DNA of 7,920 nt, from positions 1 through 7,920 of the forward strand of contig QJYE01000473.1 of assembly GCA_003235785.1 (NCBI GenBank), given 5' to 3'. The position numbers and the translations under genes were made by a program. Positions 1 through 6,515 of this stretch are shown here, in pieces (position 1 is the first letter of the stretch; each line of letters begins with the position of its first letter). The notes beneath the pieces were generated by a model, which searched no databases, was not told the DNA's origin, and saw nothing but the letters and a program-made list of their open reading frames with translations. This stretch comes from Nitrospirota bacterium. Lineage in GTDB: Bacteria > Nitrospirota > Nitrospiria > Nitrospirales > UBA8639.

Positions 1-44
1 ATGCGATCTCAGGATGATTCGGGTCATCTTATGAGAGCGTTACG

Positions 45-794
45 ATGCCGTTAGTACGAACCCGAGGCATCATTATTCGAAGCCAGCGATGGGGTGATGC
101 GGATCGAATTGTCACCGTCTATTCCCCCAATCTTGGGAAAATTCGAGGTGTGGCGCGTGGCGCCCGCCGCATGAAGACCCGATTCGGTGGGGTGCTTGAA
201 CCATTTGGCCTCGTCGAGTTGACTCTCTTTCAAAAAACAGCAGAAGCCTTAGGACAGATCAGCCAGATTGATCTGGTTGCGAGCTTTTCAGCCATTCGTG
301 AAAATTTAACCGTCATGACTGCGGCTGCCAGGATGGTGCGAATGGTTGAGGCCATCACCGTGGATCGTGACCCAAATTACGAGATGTTCGTGGCCCTGGT
401 GCATGGGCTGGAATCGTTGTCTCCGGAGACAGACGTAGCGCTCACGACGCTGTTGTTTCAAATTCACATACTTGGGCATACGGGGTTTCGCCCGCAACTG
501 GATTCATGTACCGAATGTGGGCAGTCAGCGCGGCAACGCACGTTGCAGTGGTTTTCACCGAGGCTCGGAGGGATGGTGTGTGAGGAATGCGGCCAGCGAG
601 GCGTAGGGCGTATGCTGGTGCTATCCAGGGGGAGCGTGGCCTTTATTGAGCAAGCGCGACGCCTATCACTGCCACAGCTCTCTCGCTTAAAGGCCATGGG
701 GACGGTCCGGCTTGAGGTTGAATCAGCCATGGATGCCTATTTCTATGCGGTCGTCGGAAAATCACTTCCAACCTTTGAACAATGGGTTTCCTAG
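45..794 (+). CDS. recO: DNA repair/recombination protein RecO
   Basis: RecO is a recombination mediator of the RecF(O)R pathway. It acts in the cytoplasm, binds SSB and DNA, helps load RecA on SSB-coated single strands and anneals complementary strands. The 249-residue length is normal for the family. Residues 4-80 fit the N-terminal OB fold (RTRGIIIRSQRWGDADRIV, then GKIRGVARGARR and the FGGVLEPF region). A helical middle follows, and then a four-Cys zinc site: C155-x2-C158 and C179-x2-C182, with FSPRLGGMVC before the second pair. The ATG at 45 is the natural start because RecO proteins begin just before this conserved strand. The Shine-Dalgarno is weak (GAGAG about ten bases upstream), which suggests coupling to an upstream gene outside the window. 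A DUF971 gene starts 24 bases downstream and is probably co-transcribed. Nothing in the reading frame looks damaged. The identification rests on motif recognition, and I am confident of it. Confidence 0.95.
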   Translation: MPLVRTRGIIIRSQRWGDADRIVTVYSPNLGKIRGVARGARRMKTRFGGVLEPFGLVELTLFQKTAEALGQISQIDLVASFSAIRENLTVMTAAARMVRMVEAITVDRDPNYEMFVALVHGLESLSPETDVALTTLLFQIHILGHTGFRPQLDSCTECGQSARQRTLQWFSPRLGGMVCEECGQRGVGRMLVLSRGSVAFIEQARRLSLPQLSRLKAMGTVRLEVESAMDAYFYAVVGKSLPTFEQWVS

Positions 795-818
795 GGTGAG
801 ATCGAAGAAGGATAACTG

Positions 819-1169
819 GTGATGACTGAATCGTTACTGCAGCCTACGGACATGGAATGGCTCGACAAGGGAGTCTTAAGTATCACCTGGAGTGATAATC
901 ATAAAGGCGTGTATCCTGTGCGATATTTGCGCCAACATTGTCCTTGTGCCGGTTGTGTTGATGAATGGACCGGAGAATTGCGCTTGAAGCCAGATTCGAT
1001 CCCGCTACTCATCTTGTTAGAAGATATTGAGCCCGTCGGTCGTTATGCGTTTCGCTTCAAATAGAGTGACGGGCACGACACCGGAATCTACTCCTACACT
1101 GCCCTACGTCGCATGTGCCAATGCGATATCTGTGTGCCGAACAAACCAAAAAAGAAGCAGCTGCTCTAG
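819..1169 (+). pseudogene. DUF971 / GBBH-N-like zinc-domain protein, interrupted by an in-frame amber codon
   Basis: This small protein matches the DUF971 family, which is related to the N-terminal zinc domain of gamma-butyrobetaine hydroxylase. Its bacterial role is not established. Start codons GTG 819 and ATG 822 both suit the strong Shine-Dalgarno AAGAAGGA at 805-812; ATG 822 is more likely. Translation stops at TAG 1062-1064 after 81 codons, counting from GTG. The same frame then continues open to TAG 1167-1169 with clear family sequence (SDGHDTGIYSYTALRRMCQC...). The two halves are internal repeats: TWSDNHKGVY...LRQHCPCAGC in the first, and K(stop)SDGHDTGIY...LRRMCQCDIC in the second. 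The amber therefore sits exactly at the Trp of the WSDxH motif, a TGG to TAG change. In human BBOX1, zinc is bound by a CxCxxC motif plus a His in WPDEH. The matching residues here are C41, C43, C46 and H86, and H86 is lost in the truncated product. A sequencing error or a strain-specific mutation are the alternatives. Confidence 0.85.
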
Positions 1170-1236
1170 TTTGAATTTCTACCCCCATCTCGTTCCTCCA
1201 GTGGTTAACGTTGCGAAGCCTGCAAGCGGGTATATC

Positions 1237-1256
1237 GCCCCTCTGAAGTGAGGGGC
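1237..1256. other. Short perfect hairpin
   Basis: GCCCCTC at 1237-1243 pairs perfectly with GAGGGGC at 1250-1256 around a six-base loop. It lies 68 bases past the last stop of the recO/DUF971 pair, so it could end their transcription. No T-tract follows on the + strand, so it is not a standard intrinsic terminator. Treat it as a stem-loop of unknown role. Confidence 0.4.
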
Positions 1257-1568
1257 CCTCAGGAAGCGAGCCTATTTAACGGCCATGCCATTGGAGTAGA
1301 GAGCTATGGGTTGCACATCCCCAGGAAAAAGATGTTGCCGCCTTCTGCCATTCCTGAAGGGGACAGCACTATTGCCCTAAAATGGTGTTAGAAACAATAT
1401 TGTTAGAAAGCAATCCTGGTGAAGAAAGACTCCATGGTAAAGGGAAGCATCTCTTGGGGAATCATGGAGCAATTGAAGTCAGAGTGGACGAAGTACCTTG
1501 CGAAAGACGAAAAATTATATTAATTCAATGATTGACCTCATAACCACCGTGGCAAAAAATCCGCGGAT

Positions 1569-1594
1569 TCATTTGGGGTCATCATTTGGGGTCA
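1569..1594. repeat. 13-bp tandem duplication
   Basis: The 13-mer TCATTTGGGGTCA occurs twice head to tail with no mismatch (1569-1581 and 1582-1594). It is followed by TTGCTTGACTTACC. The TTTGGGGTCA...CTTGAC pattern recalls sequences I associate with the flanks of REP-associated IS200-like transposase genes. That link is recollection only, and no transposase frame is present here. Replication slippage is the simplest origin of the second copy. Confidence 0.6.
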
Positions 1595-1789
1595 TTGCTT
1601 GACTTACCATCTCATTGCCCGATAGCCTCTCGCCCCTTGTCTTGAGACCAAAAAAACCTTTACGAAGTTCGCGAACCAAAACTCTTACGAATGAGGTTCA
1701 TGATTTTTTGATTGGTGCCCTTACGTGAGCGCCTCCGTTTTCTATGTCTCTGACGGGCTTGGCGTTGCCCGTTCCCGTATCGTCTCCTC

Positions 1790-1937
1790 TCAATCCTTCA
1801 GGCGGTAGCTTCGCCCTTTAATATTCACTACGTGGCTGGCATGGAGCAACCGGTCTAAGGTCACCATGGCCAGAGCTTCATCATCCGCCAGCATGGGCGG
1901 ACCTTTGGCTTATTCCGTTGTTCGTGGTGATGCCCAC
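1790..1937 (-). pseudogene. C-terminal remnant of IS21-family IstB ATPase, frameshifted
   Basis: Read on the - strand, bases 1909 to 1790 encode a tail ending in LDRLLHASHVVNIKGRSYRL and then KD and a TGA stop. This is the typical C-terminus of IstB, the AAA+ helper ATPase of IS21-family transposition. Just upstream, in another frame (1931-1908), lies ITTNNGIS, which corresponds to the ITTNKGI segment of IstB. The 34 bases between ITTN and the DDEALA block are close to the roughly 12 residues expected there but are out of phase, so an indel has occurred. Above about 1937 the similarity ends, and neither the Walker motifs nor IstA are present. The remnant is therefore inactive. It abuts the 3' end of the lipoprotein gene at 2011. 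Confidence 0.75.
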
Positions 1938-1970
1938 GGCGCATTCTGGTGTCGCGCATTCACTACGTGG
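1823..1970. repeat. 13-bp direct repeat pair within and beside the IstB remnant
   Basis: ATTCACTACGTGG is present at 1823-1835, inside the IstB tail, and again at 1958-1970, just beyond the point where IstB similarity ends. The two copies are exact, in the same orientation and 135 bases apart. They may mark a local duplication or a deletion endpoint linked to decay of the element. Chance similarity at this length within 150 bases is unlikely but not excluded. Confidence 0.55.
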
Positions 1971-2010
1971 AAGCACAGATGAAGATTTTGGGAGCGTGCA
2001 GCAGGACAGT

Positions 2011-2538
2011 TTACTGAACGAAAGAATCACGAGAAGAGAGAGAGACCGGGCGAGTTGTGGCGAATTGTTCAATGGCTTGAGTGGCTTTGGAAACATAGAA
2101 GGCGTATTGGGGTTCTGGGTAATTTTCTACGATGGTCTGGAATGTGCGAAGGGCGGTATGAAAATCAGCTGCTTGATTCGCGACTTCTCCAATGCGAATG
2201 GAACAGGCAGCTGCCATGGCCCGAGGATCAACCGCCAGTCTTGAATTCCTGGTGCTTGAGAGGTTCTTGATGAAGGTTGGGACCGGGATGGGTGAGTCAT
2301 TCAGAGATATGGGTGTCGGCGCAGAATGTAACACCTCAAGGTGCAATTGCATTTCTTCTGTGTCTGACCCTGCCAGGCATTCGTTGTAGGTATCCCAAAG
2401 GCTGATAAAGGCATGATTCTCGAGGGCCAATTCTCCAGGGTTTGTAGCCTGGAAGCTATGACATCCCACCATGATGAGGCTGAGAGCCATCATGGTAAAG
2501 AAAGTCATGCCTTTTTTTATGATTGGGGGATGGGTCAT
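2011..2538 (-). CDS. Small predicted lipoprotein, TPR-like, function unknown
   Basis: The 175-residue product starts with a basic n-region (PIIKKGM), a hydrophobic core (FFTMMALSLIMV) and a lipobox ending GC. Lipidation and cleavage are expected at C26, so the mature protein should be anchored on the periplasmic side of a membrane. The mature part is mostly helical. Its last third (EVANQAADFHTALRTFQTIV, followed by ENYPEPQYAFYVSKATQAIE) looks like one or two TPR-type helix pairs, as seen in scaffold lipoproteins of the envelope. I do not recognise a specific family. An AAGGA site at 2555-2551 lies twelve bases before the ATG at 2538, and ATG codon 11 is a possible alternative start that keeps the signal peptide. 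A convincing promoter lies about 37 bases upstream. The gene seems to stand alone, with IS debris just beyond its stop. Confidence 0.7.
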   Translation of the reverse strand: MTHPPIIKKGMTFFTMMALSLIMVGCHSFQATNPGELALENHAFISLWDTYNECLAGSDTEEMQLHLEVLHSAPTPISLNDSPIPVPTFIKNLSSTRNSRLAVDPRAMAAACSIRIGEVANQAADFHTALRTFQTIVENYPEPQYAFYVSKATQAIEQFATTRPVSLSSRDSFVQ

Positions 2539-2574
2539 GGTTTTACACGGTCCTTTTTTATCTAAGCTTTAAGA

Positions 2575-2603
2575 GTTATAGCAAATACCATACTCAACGT
2601 GAA
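2575..2603 (-). promoter_or_regulatory. Sigma70-type promoter of the lipoprotein gene
   Basis: On the - strand, TTCACG (complement of 2598-2603) and TATAAC (complement of 2575-2580) are separated by exactly 17 bases. That is 4/6 and 5/6 agreement with the consensus. The predicted start of transcription near 2568 would give a leader of about 30 bases containing the AAGGA ribosome site. The position and orientation fit the lipoprotein gene that begins at 2538. Confidence 0.6.
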
Positions 2604-2625
2604 TTTTAATCAATTGATCAAAATT
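2602..2625. promoter_or_regulatory. 24-bp near-perfect palindrome, candidate operator
   Basis: The left half AATTTTAATCAA and the right half TTGATCAAAATT are reverse complements except at one position. The palindrome overlaps the outer edge of the predicted -35 of the lipoprotein promoter and extends upstream of it. This is a normal place for a dimeric regulator. An 11-base piece of the left arm (TTTTAATCAAT) recurs at 2633-2643 and could be a second half-site. No regulator gene is in the window, so the role is inferred. Confidence 0.45.
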
Positions 2626-2682
2626 AGGCGGGTTTTTAATCAATCCAGTCGGAAAAGCGTGTTTTTGGCGTCTGTTCTATGC

Positions 2683-2695
2683 CACACACTGTGTG
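2683..2695. repeat. 13-bp odd palindrome CACACA-C-TGTGTG
   Basis: Six-base arms CACACA and TGTGTG flank a single C, too close to form a hairpin in RNA but suitable for a symmetric protein site in DNA. It lies in the AT-rich spacer between the RecA1-half helicase stop (2766) and the lipoprotein promoter. It could also be chance. Confidence 0.3.
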
Positions 2696-2765
2696 ACTTA
2701 TGTACCAATTGTAAGTATAAATTGATAGTAATAATTAATTGAATTTGCTGTGAGGTCATTGAAAT

Positions 2766-3821
2766 CTAACGAAAAGGTTTAATTTCATATTCATTGAATA
2801 AACGCTTGGTCTCTGGATGAAAGCGATACCCCTTTTTTTGTTGAATGTCGCGAGCTTCGAAGAGGGGCACGAGTTGGCCAGTTGGGTGAAGATAGAGTCC
2901 ACGCAGCGGAACTGATCGTTTGGTGTGTCGGATAAGCCGGCATGGTATTTCGCGGATGGAGGTGAGCCATTCGGCAAGTTCTTGAGGATTTCCGATAGAG
3001 GCGGAGAGGAGGAGGAGGCGGGTTTGAGAGGGGCAGAGAATGAGCGTTTCCTCCCAGACGACGCCGCGTTCAGGATCAGCCAAATATTGCGATTCATCAA
3101 GAATCACTAAGCCTAATGTATGAAGCCGAAGGTCGATTTCTCCACTGGCGGCATCATAGAGCACGTTTCGCAAAATTTCTGTGGTCATAATTAACAGTGG
3201 TGCATGGATGTTGTCCCGGCGATCTCCTGTGAGAATCCCTACCTGGTCCGGTCCAAAGCGTTGTGAAAATTCCATGTACTTCGTGTTGGAGAGGGCTTTG
3301 AGCGGTGACGTATAAATAACTGTTTGATTGGCAGCCATGGCTTGCTTGATGGCTTCGATGGCGACGAAGGTTTTGCCGCTTCCCGTTGGGACACTGACAA
3401 TGACGTCTGCATGGGCAAGGGCCTCCACGGCTTCCCGTTGCCACTCATCGGGCACGAAGGGCATAGGGCTTGGTACACCGATCCCCTCCAGAAGTTCCGG
3501 GAGTTGAATCGGGGGAGAAGAAGGGCCTTGGGTGTGGTGTGATTTCCGAGCAGTCGCTTTGCTGTAAAAGGGAGACGGCGATTTACCGGGTGACGGAGAT
3601 TGTGGGGTGGCGGGACTGACCACTGATTCCCTTGATGGAAGAGATAAATTGGCCAGGCTGCTAGCCAGGGCCATCTTGTGTTCCTGAGGGAGACCCAGCA
3701 TACATTCAATCAGACGGCGTTTTCCCAGTCGGAAATGGCGAGAGATCCGGCCCTTGGCTAATTGATGCAGATATTTCATGGGCAGTCGTTGGAGTTGGCG
3801 ATTGAGATCGTCGTCGTTCAT
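2766..3821 (-). CDS. N-terminal (RecA1) half of a Ski2/HelY-like DExH helicase
   Basis: The 351 residues cover only the first RecA fold of a superfamily 2 Ski2-like RNA/DNA helicase. Residues 1-60 form a basic helical region (KGRISRHFRLGKRRLIECML), followed by a Pro/Ser-rich linker to about 115. Motifs then run in order: motif I PTGSGKT (145-151), Ia TSPLKALSNTKYMEF (171-185), LTGDRRDN, TTEILRNVLY (213-222), motif II as DESQ (242-245) and motif III as SAS (273-275). The protein stops at 351 in the interdomain linker, so ATP binding is present but motifs IV-VI are not. A good Shine-Dalgarno AAGGA lies five bases before ATG 3821, marking this as the true 5' end of the gene. A MITE-like element ends 23 bases upstream of that ATG and separates it from the RecA2 half, which lies on its 5' side. 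Alone it should not unwind nucleic acid. It may be a fragment or one subunit of a split enzyme. Confidence 0.85.
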   Translation of the reverse strand: MNDDDLNRQLQRLPMKYLHQLAKGRISRHFRLGKRRLIECMLGLPQEHKMALASSLANLSLPSRESVVSPATPQSPSPGKSPSPFYSKATARKSHHTQGPSSPPIQLPELLEGIGVPSPMPFVPDEWQREAVEALAHADVIVSVPTGSGKTFVAIEAIKQAMAANQTVIYTSPLKALSNTKYMEFSQRFGPDQVGILTGDRRDNIHAPLLIMTTEILRNVLYDAASGEIDLRLHTLGLVILDESQYLADPERGVVWEETLILCPSQTRLLLLSASIGNPQELAEWLTSIREIPCRLIRHTKRSVPLRGLYLHPTGQLVPLFEARDIQQKKGYRFHPETKRLFNEYEIKPFR

Positions 3822-3844
3822 GGATGTCCTTTTTTACAGAATGT

Positions 3845-4003
3845 CTAGGAGCCTGTCGGGTTTAGGAAGAATCGGCTGCAGAAGTGCCTACATATGCCGA
3901 TTTCTTGTATCATAGTCCCATTATGGGCCGGCGAAATCGCCATAATCGGACCTCGCTCAGCCGCTTTTTCGCTCTCGATTCCCTAAGTCCGACAGGCTCC
4001 TAG
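3845..4003. mobile_element. 159-bp MITE-like element with 22-bp terminal inverted repeats
   Basis: The left end (3845-3866, CTAGGAGCCTGTCGG...TTAGG) and the right end (3982-4003) are inverted repeats identical at 20 of 22 positions. The interior has no coding frame. It contains smaller palindromes, such as CCCAT-T-ATGGG near 3920 and GGCGA-AA-TCGCC near 3932. The short length, terminal inverted repeats and lack of a transposase fit a non-autonomous transposon. The outer CTAG is itself palindromic, so it could be part of the repeat or a 4-bp target duplication. The element separates the two helicase halves. Its right CTAG supplies the stop of the RecA2 half, and its left end lies 23 bases before the RecA1-half start codon. 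I cannot assign the parent transposon family. Confidence 0.75.
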
Positions 4004-5859
4004 GGCAGCTCAGCCAAGACTTCCCGCCGCATGTTGCCCATCGCCAGATGTGCCGTATCGGCTAAGCCAGGATGTGTGCCTTTGAGCGTATGGATTTGAG
4101 ACAGAAATTCTAAGGTTCTCGCGAGCAGGCGGTAGACGTCCCCTTCGGCCATTGAGGTTGATTTCACCAATGAGGCCCAACTGAGTTGCGGTTGACCAAT
4201 CCATTGTTCGGCTAAGGCCGCCACGTCCGAACGTAATAACGGAGGCGGTTCATAGGCTCTGAGTGAGTCGGCCACTTGGCGGACTTTCCCGAGCACGGAA
4301 CTCAAGCCGGGGGTGAGTCGCATATAGGAGCTTGGCCGATCGTCGTCGTGCGCAATGCTGGCCATGACCCCGGCTAACATTTCAGGGGCAATGCCGGAAA
4401 AGGCGTCCATGCGAATGAGTTCGGTGATGAGCAGGGAGTGATTAATGCGAATCATTCGTGCCCATTCCCCATCGGGGGTTAATTGAAAGCCGGCAGTGAT
4501 ATAGCCAAATTTATGTAAGACATCAGCCTTTTGTTGAAAACGATGCCAGAGACCATCGCGTAACGCTTGAATCGTTTTGGTGACTTGCTGTTCTTTGAGT
4601 CGAAGTCGTGAGGCCAGAGAAAAATCTTTTTTGCAGGCGGTGTATGACGGACAAGACGGGCAAGAGAATTCCTCTGTTAAGACCTCGGCTAACAGGGGAT
4701 CATCTGCCTCTTGGTTGGCTTCAAAAATTGGCACGGTGGGTGGATGGGCCGGTAATTGAGCCAGTGCCTGTTTGAACTGGTGGAGGGTAGATGGCGGACA
4801 CCAGGGGACCGTCCGTGTCGGGTGAAAGTCATAGACGTGATCATACACGTGCACGACCCGTTGAGCTTGGCATTCGCCAACGGTCCCTTTGCCATGGAGC
4901 ACGGACAACATCGGGGTGCCGGTTCCACGGCTCCGATATTGGCGAAGGATTATCGCGGGGCCTTTTGCCAACCCAATCAGCCGTCCCGGCGTCAGAAACG
5001 GCAAACAGGCCGTGAGATAGGGGGAATCATTCGTGACGATTGGCCGACGGTGGGCTTTGCGGCGGCGAGCCAGATCAAACACTTTCCATTGGGCCACCCA
5101 ATCCGCGCATTCCCTCGGACCGTAGGGCTGTAATTGCTCGTGCAGGTCATCTAGGCGTTCTTGATGAACCGCGACGCGTTGATTGAGCTGAAACTGAGCA
5201 AAGCTTTTCGCAAGCAGCCCTTCTATTTGATCAACTGAATGGGCCCTCAGCAAGTTCAACACCATGGGATAGGAGATGACAAATTGGCTATCAATCGATT
5301 CTGGTTGGCCGGTGAGCCCTTTGCCTAAAATATCCAGGTCGATAAACGGCGAAGGCGTGACGACCACAAAACCCACAAAGTCTTTCCCTCGACGGCCTCC
5401 GCGTCCGGCTAATTGCTGAATTTCACTCACGGTCAAGTCGCAAAAGTCCTGTGATTTGCGAACACTGGATTGGCTAATCACGACCGTGCGTGCAGGGAAA
5501 TCAACGCCAGCCGCGAGTGTGGTGGTGGCAAACACCGCATCCAACAGGCCCTGGCGCATGAGTTCTTCAATGGCCATTTTCCAGGAAGGTAGATGGCCGG
5601 CATGATGGGCGGCGACACCGTAGTCTTGGACAACAGGAATCAGGGGATGATTGGCAATACTAGGAAAATCCTTGGCGAATTGTTCAAGAAACGTACGAAT
5701 GGCTTCAGAATGGGAGGCCGGGACGCTGGCCGAGGTATTGATAAAGGCGTCGATCGCTTCGTCGCATCCGCGACGGGAAGTTAAAAACACAATGGCGGGG
5801 GTTAAATGATGTCGGCGAAGAATATCGACGAGATCAATCGGATGAATTGCAGGTGGCAT
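4000..5859 (-). CDS. C-terminal (RecA2 plus WH/DSHCT-like) half of a Ski2/HelY-like helicase
   Basis: The 619 residues begin abruptly in the linker before the second RecA fold of a Ski2-like helicase. Motif IV is PAIVFLTSRR (21-30). AHHAG is at 84-88, motif V is ATTTLAAGVDFPAR (111-124) and motif VI is QQLAGRGGRRG (148-158). A winged-helix/ratchet region follows. A Cys cluster C400-x2-C403-x5-C409 sits where HelY-type proteins have a CxxCP motif. A DSHCT-like end runs from about 435 to 615 (FGYI..., LLITELIRMDAFSGIAPEML). There is no Walker A or DExH box, so it cannot bind ATP alone. A TGA lies three codons before ATG 5859 and no Shine-Dalgarno is visible, so the 5' end looks truncated. The stop (complement of 4000-4002) comes from the CTAG end of the MITE-like element, so a few native C-terminal residues may be missing. 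It is either a remnant or the partner of the RecA1 half encoded downstream. Confidence 0.85.
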   Translation of the reverse strand: MPPAIHPIDLVDILRRHHLTPAIVFLTSRRGCDEAIDAFINTSASVPASHSEAIRTFLEQFAKDFPSIANHPLIPVVQDYGVAAHHAGHLPSWKMAIEELMRQGLLDAVFATTTLAAGVDFPARTVVISQSSVRKSQDFCDLTVSEIQQLAGRGGRRGKDFVGFVVVTPSPFIDLDILGKGLTGQPESIDSQFVISYPMVLNLLRAHSVDQIEGLLAKSFAQFQLNQRVAVHQERLDDLHEQLQPYGPRECADWVAQWKVFDLARRRKAHRRPIVTNDSPYLTACLPFLTPGRLIGLAKGPAIILRQYRSRGTGTPMLSVLHGKGTVGECQAQRVVHVYDHVYDFHPTRTVPWCPPSTLHQFKQALAQLPAHPPTVPIFEANQEADDPLLAEVLTEEFSCPSCPSYTACKKDFSLASRLRLKEQQVTKTIQALRDGLWHRFQQKADVLHKFGYITAGFQLTPDGEWARMIRINHSLLITELIRMDAFSGIAPEMLAGVMASIAHDDDRPSSYMRLTPGLSSVLGKVRQVADSLRAYEPPPLLRSDVAALAEQWIGQPQLSWASLVKSTSMAEGDVYRLLARTLEFLSQIHTLKGTHPGLADTAHLAMGNMRREVLAELP

Positions 5860-6053
5860 AGAAGTTCAGATTGTATCAGGAGTGGAAAGAGAAAAACACT
5901 AAGAAGGCCTATGTGAGCGAAACGATGTAAAACAGATGGGGAGGACGTTGAGAGCGTTCTTGAGGGCCGATTGCACGTTGCTCGCAGCAAAAACACATGC
6001 ACCAGAAAAACCATTAAGCTTCGACTTAACGGGCCGATAAGATTCATAAGATT

Positions 6054-6386
6054 ATGGCAATTGATGTTATTGTACGAGGAAGTCAGGGGGCCACCGTGGT
6101 GGATTTCCATGGCCGGCTTGATATGCATTCCCGGTGGCATGTGAAGGCGATTATCAATCAATGCTGCCACACAGAATTCGAGCATCTCATTTTAAATCTC
6201 AAAGGGCTCACCTTTGTGGATAGCGCCGGATTGGGATTTTTAGTCATCTGTTCACGACAATTTAAAGACCTGGAGCGGCGGATTACCTGGATCGAACCAC
6301 AAGGGTTTGTCGGCGACCTGGTCAAAAACTTACAACTTCATGACCTCATTGCCATTTGTCCCACCGAACAAGATGCTTTATCCTGA
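6054..6386 (+). CDS. STAS-domain protein, anti-sigma factor antagonist type
   Basis: The 110 residues make up one STAS domain of the SpoIIAA/RsbV kind. A strand pair (TVVDFHGRLDM) leads to a helix, then LILNLKGLTFVDSAGLGFLV, where S57 in VDSAGLG is at the position phosphorylated in antagonists. IEPQGFVGDLVKNLQL follows as the last strand and helix. Proteins of this type switch partners with an anti-sigma kinase in the cytoplasm, and phosphorylation of the Ser breaks the interaction. No kinase, phosphatase or sigma factor gene is beside it, so its partner must be encoded elsewhere and its pathway is unknown. The ATG at 6054 begins right before the first strand, but only a weak purine-rich stretch precedes it. 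It is divergent from the helicase half and convergent with the ClC gene, so it is probably monocistronic. The family assignment is strong and the role is inferred. Confidence 0.85.
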   Translation: MAIDVIVRGSQGATVVDFHGRLDMHSRWHVKAIINQCCHTEFEHLILNLKGLTFVDSAGLGFLVICSRQFKDLERRITWIEPQGFVGDLVKNLQLHDLIAICPTEQDALS

Positions 6387-6515
6387 GCTTGAGCTGCCTG
6401 TACCCTCAAGAGGAATATGCGTGCGTTAGTTCTAAGTTTTTGTTGGTGAGTCCGGCGTTACTTGACGCCCAATCCTGAGGCTTCAAACTCGCAACAAACC
6501 TAACCGAACCCCTTC

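Larger units (their letters stand above)
1170..1789. other. Gene-poor scar region, no recognisable gene
   Basis: About 620 bases lie between the broken DUF971 gene and the IS21 remnant, and I see no gene I would defend. An open + frame from 1209 to 1391 starts with CEAC and lacks any start codon near its beginning. A 29-codon ATG frame at 1434-1523 (MVKGSISWGIMEQLKSEW...) has no clear Shine-Dalgarno, and I recognise neither frame. The stretch also holds a 7-bp hairpin (1237-1256), a 9-bp direct repeat TGTTAGAAA (1386 and 1401) and a 13-bp tandem duplication (1569-1594). Together with the adjoining transposon remnant, this suggests decayed accessory DNA. The part from about 1640 to 1789 may be the non-coding end of the old IS21 element, but I could not identify its terminus. 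Confidence 0.5.

Noticed and set aside
1..54. Open + frame from the first base to TAG 52-54, overlapping the recO start by ten bases
   Set aside because: It could be the tail of an upstream gene, but 17 residues without recognisable sequence are too little to support a call.
1062..1169. Pyrrolysine or other amber recoding in the DUF971 gene
   Set aside because: The replaced residue is a family Trp, one base from TAG, and other genes in the window use TAG as their final stop.
1209..1391. Open + frame beginning CEACKRVY, possible zinc-finger gene fragment
   Set aside because: No start codon near its beginning, no second Cys pair and no family I recognise; it is described only as part of the gene-poor region.
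1434..1523. 29-codon ORF MVKGSISWGIMEQLKSEW...
   Set aside because: Too short, no convincing ribosome site and no recognisable family.
3845..4003. MITE interior as a small RNA or riboswitch
   Set aside because: The terminal inverted repeats and lack of conserved aptamer features fit a transposon derivative better.
6450..6467. Hairpin GGCGT-TACTTG-ACGCC between the STAS and ClC genes as a bidirectional terminator
   Set aside because: The stem is only five base pairs and no T-tract follows on either strand.
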